Counted from the stretch's first letter, positions 27,190 to 38,947 are shown. The stretch is DNA of 64,000 nucleotides from Burkholderia pyrrocinia (GCF_001028665.1 NZ_CP011503.1:3520104-3584103), one strand, 5' to 3'. Notes: generated from the sequence alone by a model not told the origin. Made by a program: numbers and translations.

Positions 27190-29589
27190 TTACTTCCGGT
27201 TGGCGAGCGCCTGCCACGTTTCGATGATCGTGTCCGGGTTCAGCGAGATCGACACGATGCCTTCATCGGTCAGCCACTGCGCGAAATCCGGGTGATCGGA
27301 CGGGCCCTGGCCGCAGATGCCGACGTACTTGCCCATCTTGCGGCAGGTATCGATCGCACGCTTCAGCAGGAACTTGACGGCCGGGTCGCGTTCGTCGAAG
27401 TCGACTGCCAGCAGTTCCATGCCCGAGTCGCGATCGAGGCCGAGCGTGAGCTGCGTGAGGTCGTTCGAGCCGATCGAGAAACCGTCGAAGTGCTGCAGGA
27501 ACTCTTCGGCGAGGATCGCGTTGGTCGGGACTTCGCACATCATCACGAGGCGCAAGCCGTTTTCGCCGCGCTTCAGGCCGAACTTCTCGAGCAGGCCGAC
27601 GACACGCTCCGCCTGCTTCACGGTACGCACGAACGGCACCATGATCTCGACGTTGGTCAGGCCCATCTCGTCGCGCACGCGCTTCAGTGCTCGGCACTCC
27701 ATCTCGAACGCCGGCGCGAAGTCTTCGGCGATGTAGCGCGATGCGCCGCGGAAACCCAGCATCGGGTTTTCCTCGTCCGGCTCGTAACGCGAACCGCCGA
27801 TCAGCTTCTTGTACTCGTTCGACTTGAAGTCGGACAGACGCACGATCACGGGCTTCGGATAGAACGCCGCGGCGATCGTCGCGACACCTTCCGTCAGCTT
27901 GTCGACGTAGAACTGACGCGGCGACGCGTGGCCGCGCGCAACGCTCTCGACGGCCTTCTTCAGGTCCTGGTCGATGTTCGGGTACTCGAGAATCGCCTTC
28001 GGGTGTACGCCGATGTTGTTGTTGATGATGAACTCGAGACGCGCGAGGCCCACGCCGGCGTTCGGCAGTTGCGAGAAGTCGAACGCGAGCTGCGGGTTGC
28101 CGACGTTCATCATGATCTTGACCGGGATTTCCGGCAGTTCGCCGCGCTGCACTTCCGTGACTTCCGTCTCGAGCAGGCCGTCGTAGATCTTGCCTTCGTC
28201 GCCTTCCGCGCACGACACGGTGACGAGCGCGCCGTCCTTCAGGATGTCGGTCGCGTCGCCGCAGCCGACCACCGCCGGCACGCCGAGCTCACGCGCGATG
28301 ATCGCCGCGTGGCAGGTCCGGCCGCCACGGTTCGTGACGATCGCAGCCGCGCGCTTCATCACCGGCTCCCAGTTCGGGTCGGTCATGTCGGCAACCAGCA
28401 CGTCGCCCGGCTGCACGCGTTCCATTTCCGACGGATCCTGGATCACGCGCACGGGGCCCGCGCCGATCTTCTGGCCGATCGCACGGCCCGTCGCGAGCAC
28501 CTGCGACTGGCCCTTCAGCTTGAAGCGCTGCTCGGCCTTGCCGGTCGCCTGGCTCTTCACCGTTTCCGGGCGTGCCTGCAGGATGAAGATCTTGCCGTCA
28601 CGGCCGTCCTTGCCCCACTCGATGTCCATCGGACGCTGGTAGTGCTTCTCGATGATGACCGCGTACTTCGCCAGCTCGATCACGTCCTCGTCGGTGATCG
28701 AGTAGCGGTTGCGCTGCTCGTGCGGCACGTCGACCGTCTTCACGCGGCCCGGCTCGCCCGGCTGCGTGAATTCCATCTTGATCAGCTTCGAGCCGATCGA
28801 GCGGCGGATGATCGGGTACTTGTCCTGTGCGAGCGTCGTCTTGAACACATAGAACTCGTCCGGGTTCACCGCGCCCTGCACGACGGTTTCGCCCAGGCCG
28901 TAGCTCGACGTGATGAACACGGCGTCCTTGAAGCCCGATTCGGTATCGATCGTGAACATCACGCCGGCGGCGCCGACGTCCGAGCGGACCATGCGCTGCA
29001 CGCCGGCCGACAGTGCGACCTCGGCGTGCGTGAAGCCCTTGTGCACGCGGTACGAGATCGCGCGGTCGTTATACAGCGACGCGAACACGTGCTTCATGCG
29101 GTCGAGCACGTCTTCGATGCCGACGACGTTCAGGTACGACTCCTGCTGGCCGGCGAACGATGCGTCGGGCAGGTCTTCCGCGGTCGCGGACGAGCGCACG
29201 GCAAACGACAGCTCGGCCGGCGAGCCGTTCTTCAGGACTTCGAACTGCGCGCGGATTTCCTGCTCGAGGCGCGCCTGCATCGGCGCGTCGACGATCCACT
29301 TGCGGATTTCGGCACCGGCTTCGGCGAGCGCCTTCACGTCGTCGATGTCGAGCGACTCGAGACGCTTGGCGATACGGTCGGTAAGGTCGTTGTGCGTGAG
29401 GAAATCGCGGAACGCGAGCGCGGTCGTGGCGAAACCGGTGGGCACGCGAACGCCTGCTTCGGAAAGCTGGCTGATCATCTCGCCGAGCGACGCATTCTTG
29501 CCGCCGACGATCTCCACATCGGTCATCCGCAACTGCTCGAACGGAATTACATACGCCTGGTCCTTTGCGACGTTTGCTGCGTTAGTCAT
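27190..29589 (-). CDS. ppsA: Phosphoenolpyruvate synthase
   Basis: Converts pyruvate, ATP and water to phosphoenolpyruvate, AMP and phosphate in gluconeogenesis. 799 residues from ATG 29589 (usual about 790); an in-frame ATG at 29628 adds 13 residues that do not belong to the family. N-terminal ATP-grasp part starts [11 protein letters not shown]; the phospho-carrier His is in [17 protein letters not shown] near residue 427; the C-terminal barrel has [16 protein letters not shown] and GICGQGPSD with the active Cys. It is divergent from ppsR, whose product phosphorylates and dephosphorylates this enzyme. Confidence 0.97.
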   Translation of the reverse strand: MTNAANVAKDQAYVIPFEQLRMTDVEIVGGKNASLGEMISQLSEAGVRVPTGFATTALAFRDFLTHNDLTDRIAKRLESLDIDDVKALAEAGAEIRKWIVDAPMQARLEQEIRAQFEVLKNGSPAELSFAVRSSATAEDLPDASFAGQQESYLNVVGIEDVLDRMKHVFASLYNDRAISYRVHKGFTHAEVALSAGVQRMVRSDVGAAGVMFTIDTESGFKDAVFITSSYGLGETVVQGAVNPDEFYVFKTTLAQDKYPIIRRSIGSKLIKMEFTQPGEPGRVKTVDVPHEQRNRYSITDEDVIELAKYAVIIEKHYQRPMDIEWGKDGRDGKIFILQARPETVKSQATGKAEQRFKLKGQSQVLATGRAIGQKIGAGPVRVIQDPSEMERVQPGDVLVADMTDPNWEPVMKRAAAIVTNRGGRTCHAAIIARELGVPAVVGCGDATDILKDGALVTVSCAEGDEGKIYDGLLETEVTEVQRGELPEIPVKIMMNVGNPQLAFDFSQLPNAGVGLARLEFIINNNIGVHPKAILEYPNIDQDLKKAVESVARGHASPRQFYVDKLTEGVATIAAAFYPKPVIVRLSDFKSNEYKKLIGGSRYEPDEENPMLGFRGASRYIAEDFAPAFEMECRALKRVRDEMGLTNVEIMVPFVRTVKQAERVVGLLEKFGLKRGENGLRLVMMCEVPTNAILAEEFLQHFDGFSIGSNDLTQLTLGLDRDSGMELLAVDFDERDPAVKFLLKRAIDTCRKMGKYVGICGQGPSDHPDFAQWLTDEGIVSISLNPDTIIETWQALANRK

Positions 29590-29966
29590 ACAAGCCCCTA
29601 AGTGTGAAAAAAATGCTCGATCGCGCAAGTGGGCTTGGACGCGGGCGCTTGCAAAAAGGCGCGGCGCGTCTTGCGCAACCTGTTAGATAAACAATCGCAG
29701 CGGCGGAAAATCTTCCGACCCGATTTGCAAAAATCCCGGCAGAAGGGCGATATTTGCAGACAAATCGCCAAACTTGCCGGGAATTTTGGAATCAAGCGGC
29801 CAAGCCACGGGCGCCGTTCGCGCCCTGCCCCCGCAATTGCTTATCCAACAGGTTGCCGCTATTCTACCGTGCCGGCTGCCGGATGTGGCGCGACCTTGTC
29901 ACTGCGCCTGGAGGCGAACCTCCAGCCGCCCCGCGCAACCGCCCTTCACGTTCGACGCCCAGATTC
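29590..29966. other. Divergent region ppsA / ppsR
   Basis: 377 bases without a gene. It should hold both promoters, but no strong -35/-10 pair stands out. An AT-rich patch lies at about 29680-29790. The frame of ppsR is open further upstream, but those codons do not look conserved. Confidence 0.5.
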
Positions 29967-30782
29967 ATGCTGCCAACCGTTTTCATCGTCTCCGACGGCA
30001 CCGGGATCACTGCCGAAACCTTCGCGCATTCGATCCTCTCCCAGTTCGACCAGAAATTCCGTCTCGTGCGCGTGCCGTTCGTCGACTCGCTCGACAAGGC
30101 CTATGCGACCGTCGAGAAGATCAACGAGGCCGCCGTGCACGACGGCCGCCGCGCGATCGTGTTCACGACGCTCGTCGACAGCGAGTCGAACGACATCGTC
30201 AAGCGCTCCAATGCGCTCGTGCTCGACATGTTCCAGCGCTTCGTCGAGCCGCTCGAGCAGGAGCTGGAGCTCAAGTCGAGCCACGCGATGGGCCGCGGCC
30301 ACCAGAACGCGGACACCGAGGAATACAAGACGCGGATCGAGGCGATCAACTTCTCGCTCGCGCACGACGACGGCCAGTCGAACCGCAACCTGTCGGAAGC
30401 CGACGTGATCCTCGTCGGCGTGTCGCGCAGCGGCAAGACGCCGACGAGCCTGTATCTCGCGATGCAATACGGCGTGAAAGCCGCGAACTATCCGCTGATT
30501 CCGGAAGACTTCGAACGCGGCAAGCTGCCGTCGGCGCTCTCCGCGCACCGTGAAAAGCTGTTCGGGCTGTCGATCGACCCGCAGCGCCTGTCGGAGATTC
30601 GCAACGAGCGGCGGCCGGGCAGCAAGTACGCGGCGCCCGAGAACTGCCGCTACGAGATCAACGAGGCCGAAGCGATGATGCGCCGCGAGGGGATCAAGTG
30701 GCTGTCGTCGACGCACAAGTCGATCGAGGAAATCGCGACGACGATCCTGCAGGAAATCCGCCTCGACCGGCAGTCGTACTGA
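29967..30782 (+). CDS. ppsR: Phosphoenolpyruvate synthase regulatory protein (kinase/phosphorylase, DUF299)
   Basis: 271 residues from the ATG at 29967, giving the family start MLPTVFIVSDGTGITAE. It is an ADP-dependent kinase and Pi-dependent phosphorylase that switches PpsA off and on by threonine phosphorylation. The P-loop-like GVSRSGKTPTS lies near residue 152 and RNERRPGSKYA further on. Divergent from ppsA, its substrate, as in many proteobacteria. A terminator follows. Confidence 0.95.
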   Translation: MLPTVFIVSDGTGITAETFAHSILSQFDQKFRLVRVPFVDSLDKAYATVEKINEAAVHDGRRAIVFTTLVDSESNDIVKRSNALVLDMFQRFVEPLEQELELKSSHAMGRGHQNADTEEYKTRIEAINFSLAHDDGQSNRNLSEADVILVGVSRSGKTPTSLYLAMQYGVKAANYPLIPEDFERGKLPSALSAHREKLFGLSIDPQRLSEIRNERRPGSKYAAPENCRYEINEAEAMMRREGIKWLSSTHKSIEEIATTILQEIRLDRQSY

Positions 30783-30822
30783 GCGCCTGTGCGCTTGCGG
30801 CCGTTGGGCCGCCGCCGAAAAC

Positions 30823-30852
30823 AAAAAGGCCGCGTCGAACGCGGCCTTTTTT
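30823..30852. terminator. Bidirectional terminator between ppsR and the TrmH-type methyltransferase gene
   Basis: AAAAAGGCCGCG / CGCGGCCTTTTT (30823-30834 and 30840-30851) with a five-base loop, A-rich and T-rich on the two sides. It serves both convergent genes. Confidence 0.85.
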
Positions 30853-30881
30853 CGTGGTGCGGGGAATGCCCGCATGCGGCA

Positions 30882-31664
30882 TCACGCAGGCCGCTGCTGT
30901 CTTACCTGCTCGAACAGGCACACCGCTGCTGCTGCGGCAACATTCAGCGACTCCATCCCGCCCGGCTGCGGAATCGTCACGCGATGCGTGGCCGCGTCGC
31001 GCCAGAACGCCGATACGCCGGCGCCCTCGTTGCCGAACACCCATGCGACGGGCCCCGACAGGTCGCAATCGTAGAGCGCCTGCGCGCCATGCGAATCGGT
31101 CAGCGCGACCGGCACGTCGAGGCGTTCGGCGAGCGCGACGGCGTCAACGTCCTCGTGGATCGACAGCAGGAAATGCGCGCCCATCCCCGAACGAAGCACC
31201 TTCGACGACCATGCGTAGGCCGTGCCCGGCGCACAGAACACATGCCGCACGCCAGCCGCGGCGGCGCTGCGCAGGATCGAGCCGACGTTGCCGGCGTCCT
31301 GCACGCCGTCGAGCACGACGGACGTGTGCGTCACGCGCTCAGGCAGCGGTTGCGCCGGCCGGTCGACGAGCAGCAGGAAACCGACGCCGTTGACGACATT
31401 CGACAACTGCCCGAACAGCGCGTCCGGCAGCGTCACGACACGCTGCGCGTCGATGCGCGCGACGATCGCCTGCGCCTCTGCGTGGCCGAGCGCGCCTTCG
31501 GTCGCCACGCACAGCTCGGGCGTCGCGCCCGTGTCGAGGTACGCGCTCGCGAGATGGAATCCTTCGAGCAGTGCCTGGCCGCTACGGCGCTGATGGGGCG
31601 TCGAACCCGCGAGCGCCTTCAGGCGCTTGTACAGCGGGTTGTCGCGGGAAGTGATGCTTTTCAT
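30882..31664 (-). CDS. TrmH/SpoU-family RNA 2'-O-methyltransferase
   Basis: 260 residues from ATG 31664, which overlaps the rnhB stop as ATGA. The SPOUT signatures are present: [23 protein letters not shown] and [18 protein letters not shown], which form the knotted SAM site. The N-terminal [17 protein letters not shown] is the RNA-binding substrate domain. The target (23S rRNA or tRNA) is not certain. Last gene of the long lipid A/translation series. Confidence 0.92.
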   Translation of the reverse strand: MKSITSRDNPLYKRLKALAGSTPHQRRSGQALLEGFHLASAYLDTGATPELCVATEGALGHAEAQAIVARIDAQRVVTLPDALFGQLSNVVNGVGFLLLVDRPAQPLPERVTHTSVVLDGVQDAGNVGSILRSAAAAGVRHVFCAPGTAYAWSSKVLRSGMGAHFLLSIHEDVDAVALAERLDVPVALTDSHGAQALYDCDLSGPVAWVFGNEGAGVSAFWRDAATHRVTIPQPGGMESLNVAAAAAVCLFEQVRQQRPA

Positions 31665-32305
31665 CGAATCAGATCGAGTGCCGCGCGCACAGGCGCGAAC
31701 GAGCGCCGGTGCGCTTCGCACGGGCCGTGCTCGCGCAGCGCGGCGAGGTGTTTCGCGGTGCCGTAGCCCGCGTGCACGTTGAAACCGTACACCGGGAAAC
31801 GTTCGTGCAGGTCGACGAGCATGCGGTCGCGCGTGACCTTCGCGAGGATCGACGCGGCCGAGATGCTCGGCACCAGCGCATCGCCGCTGACGATCGCCTC
31901 GGCACGCACCGTCAGCGTCGGGCAGCGGTTGCCGTCGATCTGCGCGAGCGTCGGCAGGACCGACAGGCCCTCGACGGCCCGCTTCATCGCGAGCATCGTC
32001 GCGTGCAGGATATTCAGCGTATCGATTTCGTCGACGCTTGCCGACGCGACGCAATACGCGCGCGAACGCGCGACGATCAGGTCGTACAGCGCGTCGCGCT
32101 TCTTCGCGGACAGCGCCTTCGAATCGTCGAGCCCGTCGATCGGCTGCGCCGGATCGAGGATCACCGCGGCGGCCACCACCGGCCCCGCGAGCGGGCCGCG
32201 GCCGGCTTCGTCGACGCCGCAGACGATCTCGTCGGGCCGGCTGAAGTCGAAGCCGCCCTGCACGTCGCTCGACGCGCGGCGGCGTGGTACACGTGCTGCC
32301 GTCAT
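31661..32305 (-). CDS. rnhB: Ribonuclease HII
   Basis: 214 residues; cleaves RNA in RNA/DNA hybrids and at single ribonucleotides. The DEDD metal ligands begin with [18 protein letters not shown], and later [14 protein letters not shown] and [11 protein letters not shown] are typical. It overlaps lpxB upstream and the methyltransferase downstream by four bases each, so the three genes are translationally coupled. A 25-residue basic N-terminal extension precedes the conserved core. Confidence 0.96.
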   Translation of the reverse strand: MTAARVPRRRASSDVQGGFDFSRPDEIVCGVDEAGRGPLAGPVVAAAVILDPAQPIDGLDDSKALSAKKRDALYDLIVARSRAYCVASASVDEIDTLNILHATMLAMKRAVEGLSVLPTLAQIDGNRCPTLTVRAEAIVSGDALVPSISAASILAKVTRDRMLVDLHERFPVYGFNVHAGYGTAKHLAALREHGPCEAHRRSFAPVRAALDLIR

Positions 32306-33471
32306 GCGCGCCCCTTGCGTTGCTCGAGCACGCGCACGACCGCTTCGGCCGCCTTCGCGGCCGTGTTCTGCCGCAGCGAAAGATGCATTTCGGTAAACAC
32401 TTCGGTCAGCGTGCGGCGGTTCGCGTCGTCGCGCAACTGCGTGAGCGTCGCATCGGCGAGCGCCTCGGGCGTCGCGAAATGCTGCAGCAGCTCGGGCACG
32501 ACGAAGCGCCCCGCCAGGATGTTCGGCAAGCCGACATACGGCAGGTAGCCCTGCCGGCGCATGATCTGCCCGGTCAGCCAGGGCACCTTGTACGAGATCA
32601 CCATCGGCTTCTTCAGCAGCGCAGCTTCCAGCGTGACGGTGCCGCTCTTCACGAGGATTGCGTCAGCGGCCGTCATCGCGACTTGCGAGCGGCCGTCGGT
32701 GATCGTCAGCGCAAGTTGCGGATGCGCGTCGACGAGCGGCTGCAGCAGCTCGCGCAACGCGGGCGTCGCCGCCGGCATCACGAACCGCACGCCGGGCTCG
32801 CGTTGCTGCATCAGCGCCATCGCCGCGAAGAAGGTCGGGCCGATCAGCGCGATCTCCGAGCGCCGGCTGCCCGGCAGCACCGCGATCACGGGGCCGTCTG
32901 CGGGCAGGCCCAGCGCGATGCGCGCGCCGTGCGTGTCGGGCTCGAGCGGGATCTCGTCGGCCAGTGGATGGCCGACGTAGGTCGATGCGACGCCTGCCTT
33001 GTCGAGAATCGCCGGCTCGAACGGGAACAGGCACAGCATGTGATCGACGGACTTGGCGATCTTCTTGATCCGGCCGCCGCGCCATGCCCAGATCGACGGG
33101 CACACGAAGTGGATCGACGGGATGCCTGCGTCGCGCGCGGCCTGTTCGACGTTGAAGTTGAAATCCGGCGCGTCGATGCCGATGAACGCGTCCGGCCGCT
33201 CCGCGAGCAGCTGGCGTTTCAGCTCGCCGCGAATCCGCAGGATCTCGGGAATCTGGCCCAGCGCCTCGACATAACCGCGCACGGTCAGCTTGTCCATCTG
33301 CCAGTGCGAGTCGAAGCCCTGCGCGATCATGCGCGGCCCGCCGATCCCGTAATACTGGGCCGATTCGGGCAGCCGCTCGCGCAGCCCGCCGAGCAGCGAC
33401 GCCGCGAGCAGGTCGCCCGACGGCTCGCCGGCCACCATCGCGAGCCGGAGCTGATTGGTCGGAAGCGGCAT
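32302..33471 (-). CDS. lpxB: Lipid-A-disaccharide synthase
   Basis: 389 residues; joins UDP-2,3-diacylglucosamine and lipid X to the lipid A disaccharide at the inner membrane. Typical phrases are [16 protein letters not shown] at the N-terminus, [27 protein letters not shown] and [10 protein letters not shown]. Its start lies three bases after the lpxA stop codon. Part of lpxD-fabZ-lpxA-lpxB. Confidence 0.97.
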   Translation of the reverse strand: MPLPTNQLRLAMVAGEPSGDLLAASLLGGLRERLPESAQYYGIGGPRMIAQGFDSHWQMDKLTVRGYVEALGQIPEILRIRGELKRQLLAERPDAFIGIDAPDFNFNVEQAARDAGIPSIHFVCPSIWAWRGGRIKKIAKSVDHMLCLFPFEPAILDKAGVASTYVGHPLADEIPLEPDTHGARIALGLPADGPVIAVLPGSRRSEIALIGPTFFAAMALMQQREPGVRFVMPAATPALRELLQPLVDAHPQLALTITDGRSQVAMTAADAILVKSGTVTLEAALLKKPMVISYKVPWLTGQIMRRQGYLPYVGLPNILAGRFVVPELLQHFATPEALADATLTQLRDDANRRTLTEVFTEMHLSLRQNTAAKAAEAVVRVLEQRKGRA

Positions 33472-33474
33472 CGC

Positions 33475-34263
33475 TTAGCGGATGATGCCGCGCTGGGACG
33501 CGTTGACGAACTCGACGAGCGCCTTCACCGGCGCATCGCCGTCGCCGCCCGCCTCCGCCAGCTCGCGCAGCTGCACCTTCGCCTCTTCGAGCGACAGGCC
33601 GTTCTTGTACAGCAGGCGGTACGCGCTGCGCAGCGCCGAGATCGCATCGGCCGAGAAGCCGCGCCGACGCAGCCCTTCGACGTTGATCCCGTGCGGCTCG
33701 GCCTTGTTGCCTGCCGCGATCACGAACGGCGGAATGTCCTGCACGAGCGCCGACGCGCCGCCCAGCATCGAGTGCGCGCCGATGCGCACGAACTGGTGGA
33801 CGCCCGACATCCCGCCGACGATCGCCCAGTCGCCGATCTCGACGTGGCCGGCCATCTGCGCGTTGCTCGACATGATGACGTTGCTGCCGACCTTGCAGTC
33901 ATGGCCGATGTGCACGTAGGCCATGATCCAGTTGTCGTCGCCGAGCGTCGTCACGCCGACGTCCTGCACGGTGCCCGTGTGGATCGTCGTGAATTCGCGG
34001 ATCGTGTTGCGGTTGCCGATCACGAGCTTCGTCGGCTCGTCCTTGTACTTCATGTCCTGTGGACGGCCACCGACCGATGCGTAATGGCCGATGCGGTTGT
34101 CCTCGCCGATCGTCGTGTGGCCTTCGATCACGCTGTGCGAGCCGATCGTCGTGCGCGCGCCGATCGTGACGTTCGGGCCGACGATCGCATACGGGCCGAT
34201 CTCGACCGATTCGTCGATCTGCGCGCCCGGTTCGACAATCGCGGTGGGATGAATCCTGGTCAT
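33475..34263 (-). CDS. lpxA: UDP-N-acetylglucosamine O-acyltransferase
   Basis: 262 residues, first enzyme of lipid A synthesis: transfers R-3-hydroxyacyl from ACP to the 3-OH of UDP-GlcNAc. Left-handed beta helix of hexapeptide repeats ([20 protein letters not shown]). The catalytic His is in [13 protein letters not shown] and the C-terminus is helical. Followed directly by lpxB. Confidence 0.97.
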   Translation of the reverse strand: MTRIHPTAIVEPGAQIDESVEIGPYAIVGPNVTIGARTTIGSHSVIEGHTTIGEDNRIGHYASVGGRPQDMKYKDEPTKLVIGNRNTIREFTTIHTGTVQDVGVTTLGDDNWIMAYVHIGHDCKVGSNVIMSSNAQMAGHVEIGDWAIVGGMSGVHQFVRIGAHSMLGGASALVQDIPPFVIAAGNKAEPHGINVEGLRRRGFSADAISALRSAYRLLYKNGLSLEEAKVQLRELAEAGGDGDAPVKALVEFVNASQRGIIR

Positions 34264-34321
34264 GCGCCGTTGCCTCTCGATGTGATGTGTCGCGTTGCGT
34301 TGCCGATGCGTGCCGCGTCGC

Positions 34322-34789
34322 TCAGGGCGCCGCGTCGGCCGTCTTGACCGTGCACATCAGTTCGGCTTCCGCCGCCACCTTGCCGTCCACTTCCGCCACC
34401 GCCTTGAACTTCCAGATGCCGCGGATGTAGCGTTCGAACGTCACGTTCAGAATCAGTTGGTCGCCCGGCTCGACCACGCGCTTGAAGCGCGCGCCGTCGA
34501 TCCCGACGAAGTAGTACAGCGTGTTCTCCGGATCCTTCGGCTGCTCTTCCGCGAAGGTCAGCAGCGCCGCGGCCTGCGCGAGCGCCTCGAGGATCAGCAC
34601 GCCCGGCATCACCGGCCGCTTCGGGAAATGCCCCTGGAAGAACGGCTCGTTGATCGACACGTTCTTCAGCGCTTTGATCCCTTTGTGCGGCTCGAGTTCG
34701 AGCACGCGATCGACGAGCAGAATCGGGTAGCGATGCGGCAGCAGCGTGAGGATCTTGTGGATGTCGAGATTGATTTTTTCAGTGCTCAT
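34322..34789 (-). CDS. fabZ: 3-hydroxyacyl-[acyl-carrier-protein] dehydratase FabZ
   Basis: 155 residues from ATG 34789; the frame runs on to 34867 but those residues are not conserved. Hot-dog fold; His54 and Glu68 in [14 protein letters not shown] and ILEALAQAA are the catalytic pair. Works in fatty acid elongation and competes with LpxA for hydroxyacyl-ACP, hence its place between lpxD and lpxA. Confidence 0.97.
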
Positions 34790-34918
34790 GATGGTTCGTC
34801 TCACGCAGAGGCTGCGCGGTGGTGATGCAAAGGCTGAAGCGGGCCGCCCCGCGGCCCAGTCTGGCAAACCGGGCCGGTTGCGCTGGCCGTGCCCGGTTGG
34901 TGGTCTCGCATGGCGCGC

Positions 34919-35998
34919 TCAGGCGTCCGTGCCGCCCTGGGCGGCGAGCGCGGCTTCGAGCGCCTTGATGCGGTCGCGCAGCTTGTCGAGGTTGCGCACG
35001 AGCGCGGCGCTCTTGTTCCATTCGCCGTGGTCGACGGCCGGGAACGCGCTGGTATAGATGCCTGCCTTCGGCAGCGACTTCGACACGCCCGAATTCGCGG
35101 TGATGATGACATAGTCGCCGAGCGTCACGTGGCCGGCGATCCCGGCCGCGCCGCCGATCATGCAGTGGCGGCCGATCGTCGTGCTGCCCGCAATGCCTGC
35201 CTTGCCGGCGATCACCGTGTAGGCACCGATCCGGCAGTTATGGGCGATTTGCACCTGGTTGTCGATCTTCACGCATTCCTCGATGACGGTATCCGCCATC
35301 GCGCCACGATCGATCGTCGTGTTCGCGCCGATCTCGACGTCCGGGCCGATCGATACGCCGCCGACCTGCGGGATCTTGACCCAGCTACCGGTGCGTGCGT
35401 CGCCGTCGCCGACGAAATCCGGCGCGAAGCCGAAGCCGTCGGAGCCGATCACCGCGCCCGAATGGATGATCGCGCGCGGGCCGACCTTGCAGCCGTGGTA
35501 CACCGATGCGTTCGGATAAACGTGCGAGCCCGCGCCGATCGTCGTGCCGCGGCCAACGAATACGTTCGCGTCGAGCTGCACGCCGTCCTCGATCACCGCG
35601 CCGGCCTCGACCGTCACGTGCGGGCCGATCACCGCGCTCGCGGCGACCTTCGCGGCCGGATCGATCGTCGCGCTCGGATGCACGCCGGCGGCGCGCGGCG
35701 GCGCGGCCAGGTCGATGAACATCTGCGCGACGCGCGCGAAGTACGCGTACGGATTCGGCGTCACAATGAAATTGCGGCCGTTAGCGGCCGCGCCCAGCTT
35801 TTCGAGGTCCTTCGGTGCGATCAGCACCGCGCCTGCACGGGTCGACTCGACCTGCGACAGGTACTTCGGATTCGCGAGGAACGCGAGTTGCTGAGCGCCG
35901 GCCTGGTCGAGCGGTGCGAGCCCGCCCACCTTGCACTGTGCGTCGCCGACGATCTCGCCGCCGAACCGCTTTACGAGTTCCTCAAGCGTCAATGCCAT
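34919..35998 (-). CDS. lpxD: UDP-3-O-(3-hydroxyacyl)glucosamine N-acyltransferase
   Basis: 359 residues; third step of lipid A synthesis. N-terminal uridine-binding domain ([17 protein letters not shown]), hexapeptide-repeat beta helix with the catalytic His in [12 protein letters not shown], and a C-terminal helix ([15 protein letters not shown]). The start ATG is 16 bases after the skp stop codon. Confidence 0.97.
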   Translation of the reverse strand: MALTLEELVKRFGGEIVGDAQCKVGGLAPLDQAGAQQLAFLANPKYLSQVESTRAGAVLIAPKDLEKLGAAANGRNFIVTPNPYAYFARVAQMFIDLAAPPRAAGVHPSATIDPAAKVAASAVIGPHVTVEAGAVIEDGVQLDANVFVGRGTTIGAGSHVYPNASVYHGCKVGPRAIIHSGAVIGSDGFGFAPDFVGDGDARTGSWVKIPQVGGVSIGPDVEIGANTTIDRGAMADTVIEECVKIDNQVQIAHNCRIGAYTVIAGKAGIAGSTTIGRHCMIGGAAGIAGHVTLGDYVIITANSGVSKSLPKAGIYTSAFPAVDHGEWNKSAALVRNLDKLRDRIKALEAALAAQGGTDA

Positions 35999-36014
35999 TC
36001 GTCGTCTGCTCCGT

Positions 36015-36542
36015 TCAGTTCGTCGAGCCGGACGCGAGCGCCTTGAGCACCTTGTCGGTGATGTCGATGCGCGGGCTGACGTACACGGCTTCCTGCACGA
36101 TCAGGTCGTAATTCTGCTGCTCGGCGATCTGCTTGATGACCTTGTTCGCCCGCTCCAGCACGGCCGCCAGCTCCTCGTTGCGACGCTGGTTCAGGTCCTC
36201 GCGGAACTCGCGCTGCTTGCGCTGGAAATCGGTATCGAGCTGGGCGAGATCGCGCTGCTTCTGCGCGCGATCGGCCGCCGACAGCGACGTGCCGCTCTTG
36301 TCGAGCGAATCGGACATCGACTTCAGACGCGCCGCCAGATCCTGCAGATCCTTGTCGCGCTTCGCGAACTCGGCTTCGAGCTTCGTCTGCGCCGCCTTCG
36401 CGGGCGCCGACTCGCGCAGGATCCGATCCGAATTGACCGCCGCGATGCGGGCGACGTCCTGTGCGTGAACCGTCGCCGCGCCCAGGGCCAGCGCAACGGT
36501 CAGCGCGCACATCACTCGTTTCGAAAACTTACCGGTTAGCAA
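36015..36542 (-). CDS. skp: OmpH/Skp-family periplasmic chaperone
   Basis: 175 residues with a TTG start at 36542 (AGAGGG about eight bases upstream); the next in-frame ATG would cut into the signal peptide. Signal sequence [18 protein letters not shown] with cleavage before QDVARI. The mature part is a long charged helical hairpin ([21 protein letters not shown]), the tentacles of Skp, which holds unfolded outer-membrane proteins after the Sec channel. It is encoded between bamA and lpxD, the conserved position. Confidence 0.92.
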   Translation of the reverse strand: MLTGKFSKRVMCALTVALALGAATVHAQDVARIAAVNSDRILRESAPAKAAQTKLEAEFAKRDKDLQDLAARLKSMSDSLDKSGTSLSAADRAQKQRDLAQLDTDFQRKQREFREDLNQRRNEELAAVLERANKVIKQIAEQQNYDLIVQEAVYVSPRIDITDKVLKALASGSTN

Positions 36543-36576
36543 AATTACCCTCTCGTTGCTGTTGTCATGCGTTCGG

Positions 36577-38886
36577 TCAGAACGCCGTCCCGATCTGGAA
36601 CTGGAATTTCTGGTACTGGTCGCCTTCGTGCTTCTGCAGCGGGAAGCCGAGGCTCAGCTTCAGCGGGCCGATCGGCGAGATCCACGCGAGACCCACACCG
36701 TAGCCGTAACGCAGGCCGTTGGCGCCCGTACTCGTGCCGCCCGGCGCGTTGCCCCACACGTTACCGCCGTCGAGGAACGTGAACACGCGCAGCGTGCGGT
36801 CGTAGCCGGTGCCCGGCAGCGGGAACGTCAGCTCGATGTTGCCGACCAGCATCTTCGAACCGCCGATCGGGTCGTTCGTCTTGGTGTCGCGCGGGCCCAG
36901 CGAGCTCGGCTCGTAGCCACGCACGGAGCCGATACCGCCCGCGTAGTAGTTCTTGAAGATCGGGTACGGGTTGCCGATACCGTTACCGTAGCCGCCCTGC
37001 AGGTTCATGCCGAGGATGAAGCCGCGCGAGAACGAATAGTAATACTGCGCCTGCAGGTCGGCCTTGTAGTACTGGATCTTGCCGACCGGCACGCCGTATT
37101 CGACGTTCGCCTGCGTGAAGTAGCCGCGGCTCGGGATCAGCGCGCTGTCGCGTGCGTCGCGCGACCATGCGACGGTCAGCGGCACCGTGTTCGACACGCG
37201 GCCGAACTCGTTCACGTAATCCTGGTAGCTCTGCGGCGTGTTCGAATCGACGTCGAGGCGGTTCTGCTCGAAGCCCGCGCCGAAGTAGACGGTATCGACT
37301 TCCGAGAACGGGATGCCGAACTTCAGGTTGCCGCCGGCGCTGATGATCCGGAAGCTCGAGCTCGTCGAATAGTAGAGCGGCTGGTACGTGCGGTAGAAGA
37401 CGTCCGTGATCCGCTTGATGCCGTCGACCGTGAAGTACGGGTCGACCTGCGTGACGGTCAGCGTACGGTAGCTCTTCGCGGTGTTGACGTTCACCGACAG
37501 ACTGGTGCCCGAGCCGAACACGTTGTCCTGCGACACGCCGGCCGACAGCACGACCTTGTCCGTCGACGAGAAGCCGGCGCCCAGCGTGATCGCGCCGGTC
37601 GGCTTTTCGTCGACCTTCACGTTCACGTCGACCTGGTCGTTCGTGCCTTCGACCGGCACCGTCGTCACGTCGACGTTGGTGAAGTAGCCGAGACGGTTCA
37701 CGCGGTCCTTCGACAGCGCGAGACGGTTCGAATCGAACCACGAGCTTTCGAGCTGGCGCATTTCGCGGCGCACCACTTCGTCGCGCGTACGCGTGTTGCC
37801 GACGACGTTGATGCGGCGCACGTACACGCGGCGGCTCGGATCGACGACGAGGTTCAGGTTCACCTTGTGGTTCGCCTGGTCGATGTCCGGCTGCGCATTG
37901 ACGGCCGCGAATGCATAACCGTATTCACCGAGCTTGTCGACGATCGACTTGGTGGTCTGCTGCAGCTTTTCGGCCGAGAAGCGGTCGCCCGGCTTGATCT
38001 TGATCAGCTTGTTGAGTTCGGCCTCGCGATCGAGCAGGTTGCCCGACAGCTTGATGCCCGACACCGTGTACGGCTCGCCTTCGTGCAGCGTGACCGTCAG
38101 GTACATGTCCTTCTTGTCGGGCGAGATCGATACCTGGGTCGACTCGATGTTGAACTCGAGGTAACCGCGGTTCAGGTAGTACGAGCGCACGGCCTCGAGG
38201 TCGCCCGTCAGCTTTTCCTTCGAGTACAGGTCGTTCTTCGTGTACCACGAGAACCAGTTCGGCGTCGACAGCTGCATCTCGTCGCGCAGCGTGCTGGTGC
38301 TGAACGCCTTGTTGCCGATGAAGTTGATCTGGCGGATCTTCGCACTCGGGCCTTCGGCCACCGCGAACAGGATCGACACGCGGTTCGCGTCGACCGGCGT
38401 GACCGTCGTCTTGACTTCGGCCGCGTAGAAGCCGCGCGTCAGGTACTGGCGCTTGAGCTCCTGCTCCGCCTTGTCGACGAGCGCCTTGTCGTAGTAGCGG
38501 CCGTCGGCGAGACCGACGGCGCGCAGCGCCTTCGTCAGGTTGTCCTTGTCGAATTCCTTCGTGCCGGTGAAGTCGATCGACGCGATGGCCGGACGCTCCT
38601 GCACCTGCACGATCACGACGTTGCCCTGCGTGGCGATGCGCACGTCGTTGAAAAAGCCCGTCGCGTACAACGCGCGGATTGCTTCGGATGCCTTGTCGTC
38701 CGTGAAGGTATCGCCCTGCTTGATCGGCAGGTAGGCGAACACCGAACCCGCTTCGACGCGCTGCAGCCCCTCGATCTTGATGTCTTGCACCACGAACGGT
38801 GCCGCTGCATGCGCCGCGAGGCCGTGAGCGGCGAGCGCGGCCGCTGCAACTGTCTTAGGTACAAAGCGATGAGGTTTGAACAACAT
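36577..38886 (-). CDS. bamA: Outer membrane protein assembly factor BamA
   Basis: 769 residues. Signal peptide ending AHAAA near residue 28, then five POTRA domains (about 30-350) that begin FVVQDIKIEGLQRVEAG, and a C-terminal 16-stranded barrel ending KFQFQIGTAF with the terminal Phe. Motif SVRGYEPSSLGPRD (VRGF/Y type) lies in the conserved loop L6 of the barrel. It inserts beta-barrel proteins into the outer membrane. Follows rseP in the same direction, 61 bases on. Confidence 0.97.
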   Translation of the reverse strand: MLFKPHRFVPKTVAAAALAAHGLAAHAAAPFVVQDIKIEGLQRVEAGSVFAYLPIKQGDTFTDDKASEAIRALYATGFFNDVRIATQGNVVIVQVQERPAIASIDFTGTKEFDKDNLTKALRAVGLADGRYYDKALVDKAEQELKRQYLTRGFYAAEVKTTVTPVDANRVSILFAVAEGPSAKIRQINFIGNKAFSTSTLRDEMQLSTPNWFSWYTKNDLYSKEKLTGDLEAVRSYYLNRGYLEFNIESTQVSISPDKKDMYLTVTLHEGEPYTVSGIKLSGNLLDREAELNKLIKIKPGDRFSAEKLQQTTKSIVDKLGEYGYAFAAVNAQPDIDQANHKVNLNLVVDPSRRVYVRRINVVGNTRTRDEVVRREMRQLESSWFDSNRLALSKDRVNRLGYFTNVDVTTVPVEGTNDQVDVNVKVDEKPTGAITLGAGFSSTDKVVLSAGVSQDNVFGSGTSLSVNVNTAKSYRTLTVTQVDPYFTVDGIKRITDVFYRTYQPLYYSTSSSFRIISAGGNLKFGIPFSEVDTVYFGAGFEQNRLDVDSNTPQSYQDYVNEFGRVSNTVPLTVAWSRDARDSALIPSRGYFTQANVEYGVPVGKIQYYKADLQAQYYYSFSRGFILGMNLQGGYGNGIGNPYPIFKNYYAGGIGSVRGYEPSSLGPRDTKTNDPIGGSKMLVGNIELTFPLPGTGYDRTLRVFTFLDGGNVWGNAPGGTSTGANGLRYGYGVGLAWISPIGPLKLSLGFPLQKHEGDQYQKFQFQIGTAF

Positions 38887-38947
38887 GCATCCCCAATATT
38901 TAGCTGCATCAAATCGGGCGGCTGCCCAGCGGCGGCCGCCTGACGCT

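Noticed and set aside
26335..29601. Plus-strand open frame of over 1000 codons opposite ppsA and the stomatin gene
   Set aside because: No conserved motif; the real genes on the minus strand account for the region.
29754..29966. 71-residue N-terminal extension of ppsR
   Set aside because: Residues are not conserved, and the ATG at 29967 gives the standard family start.
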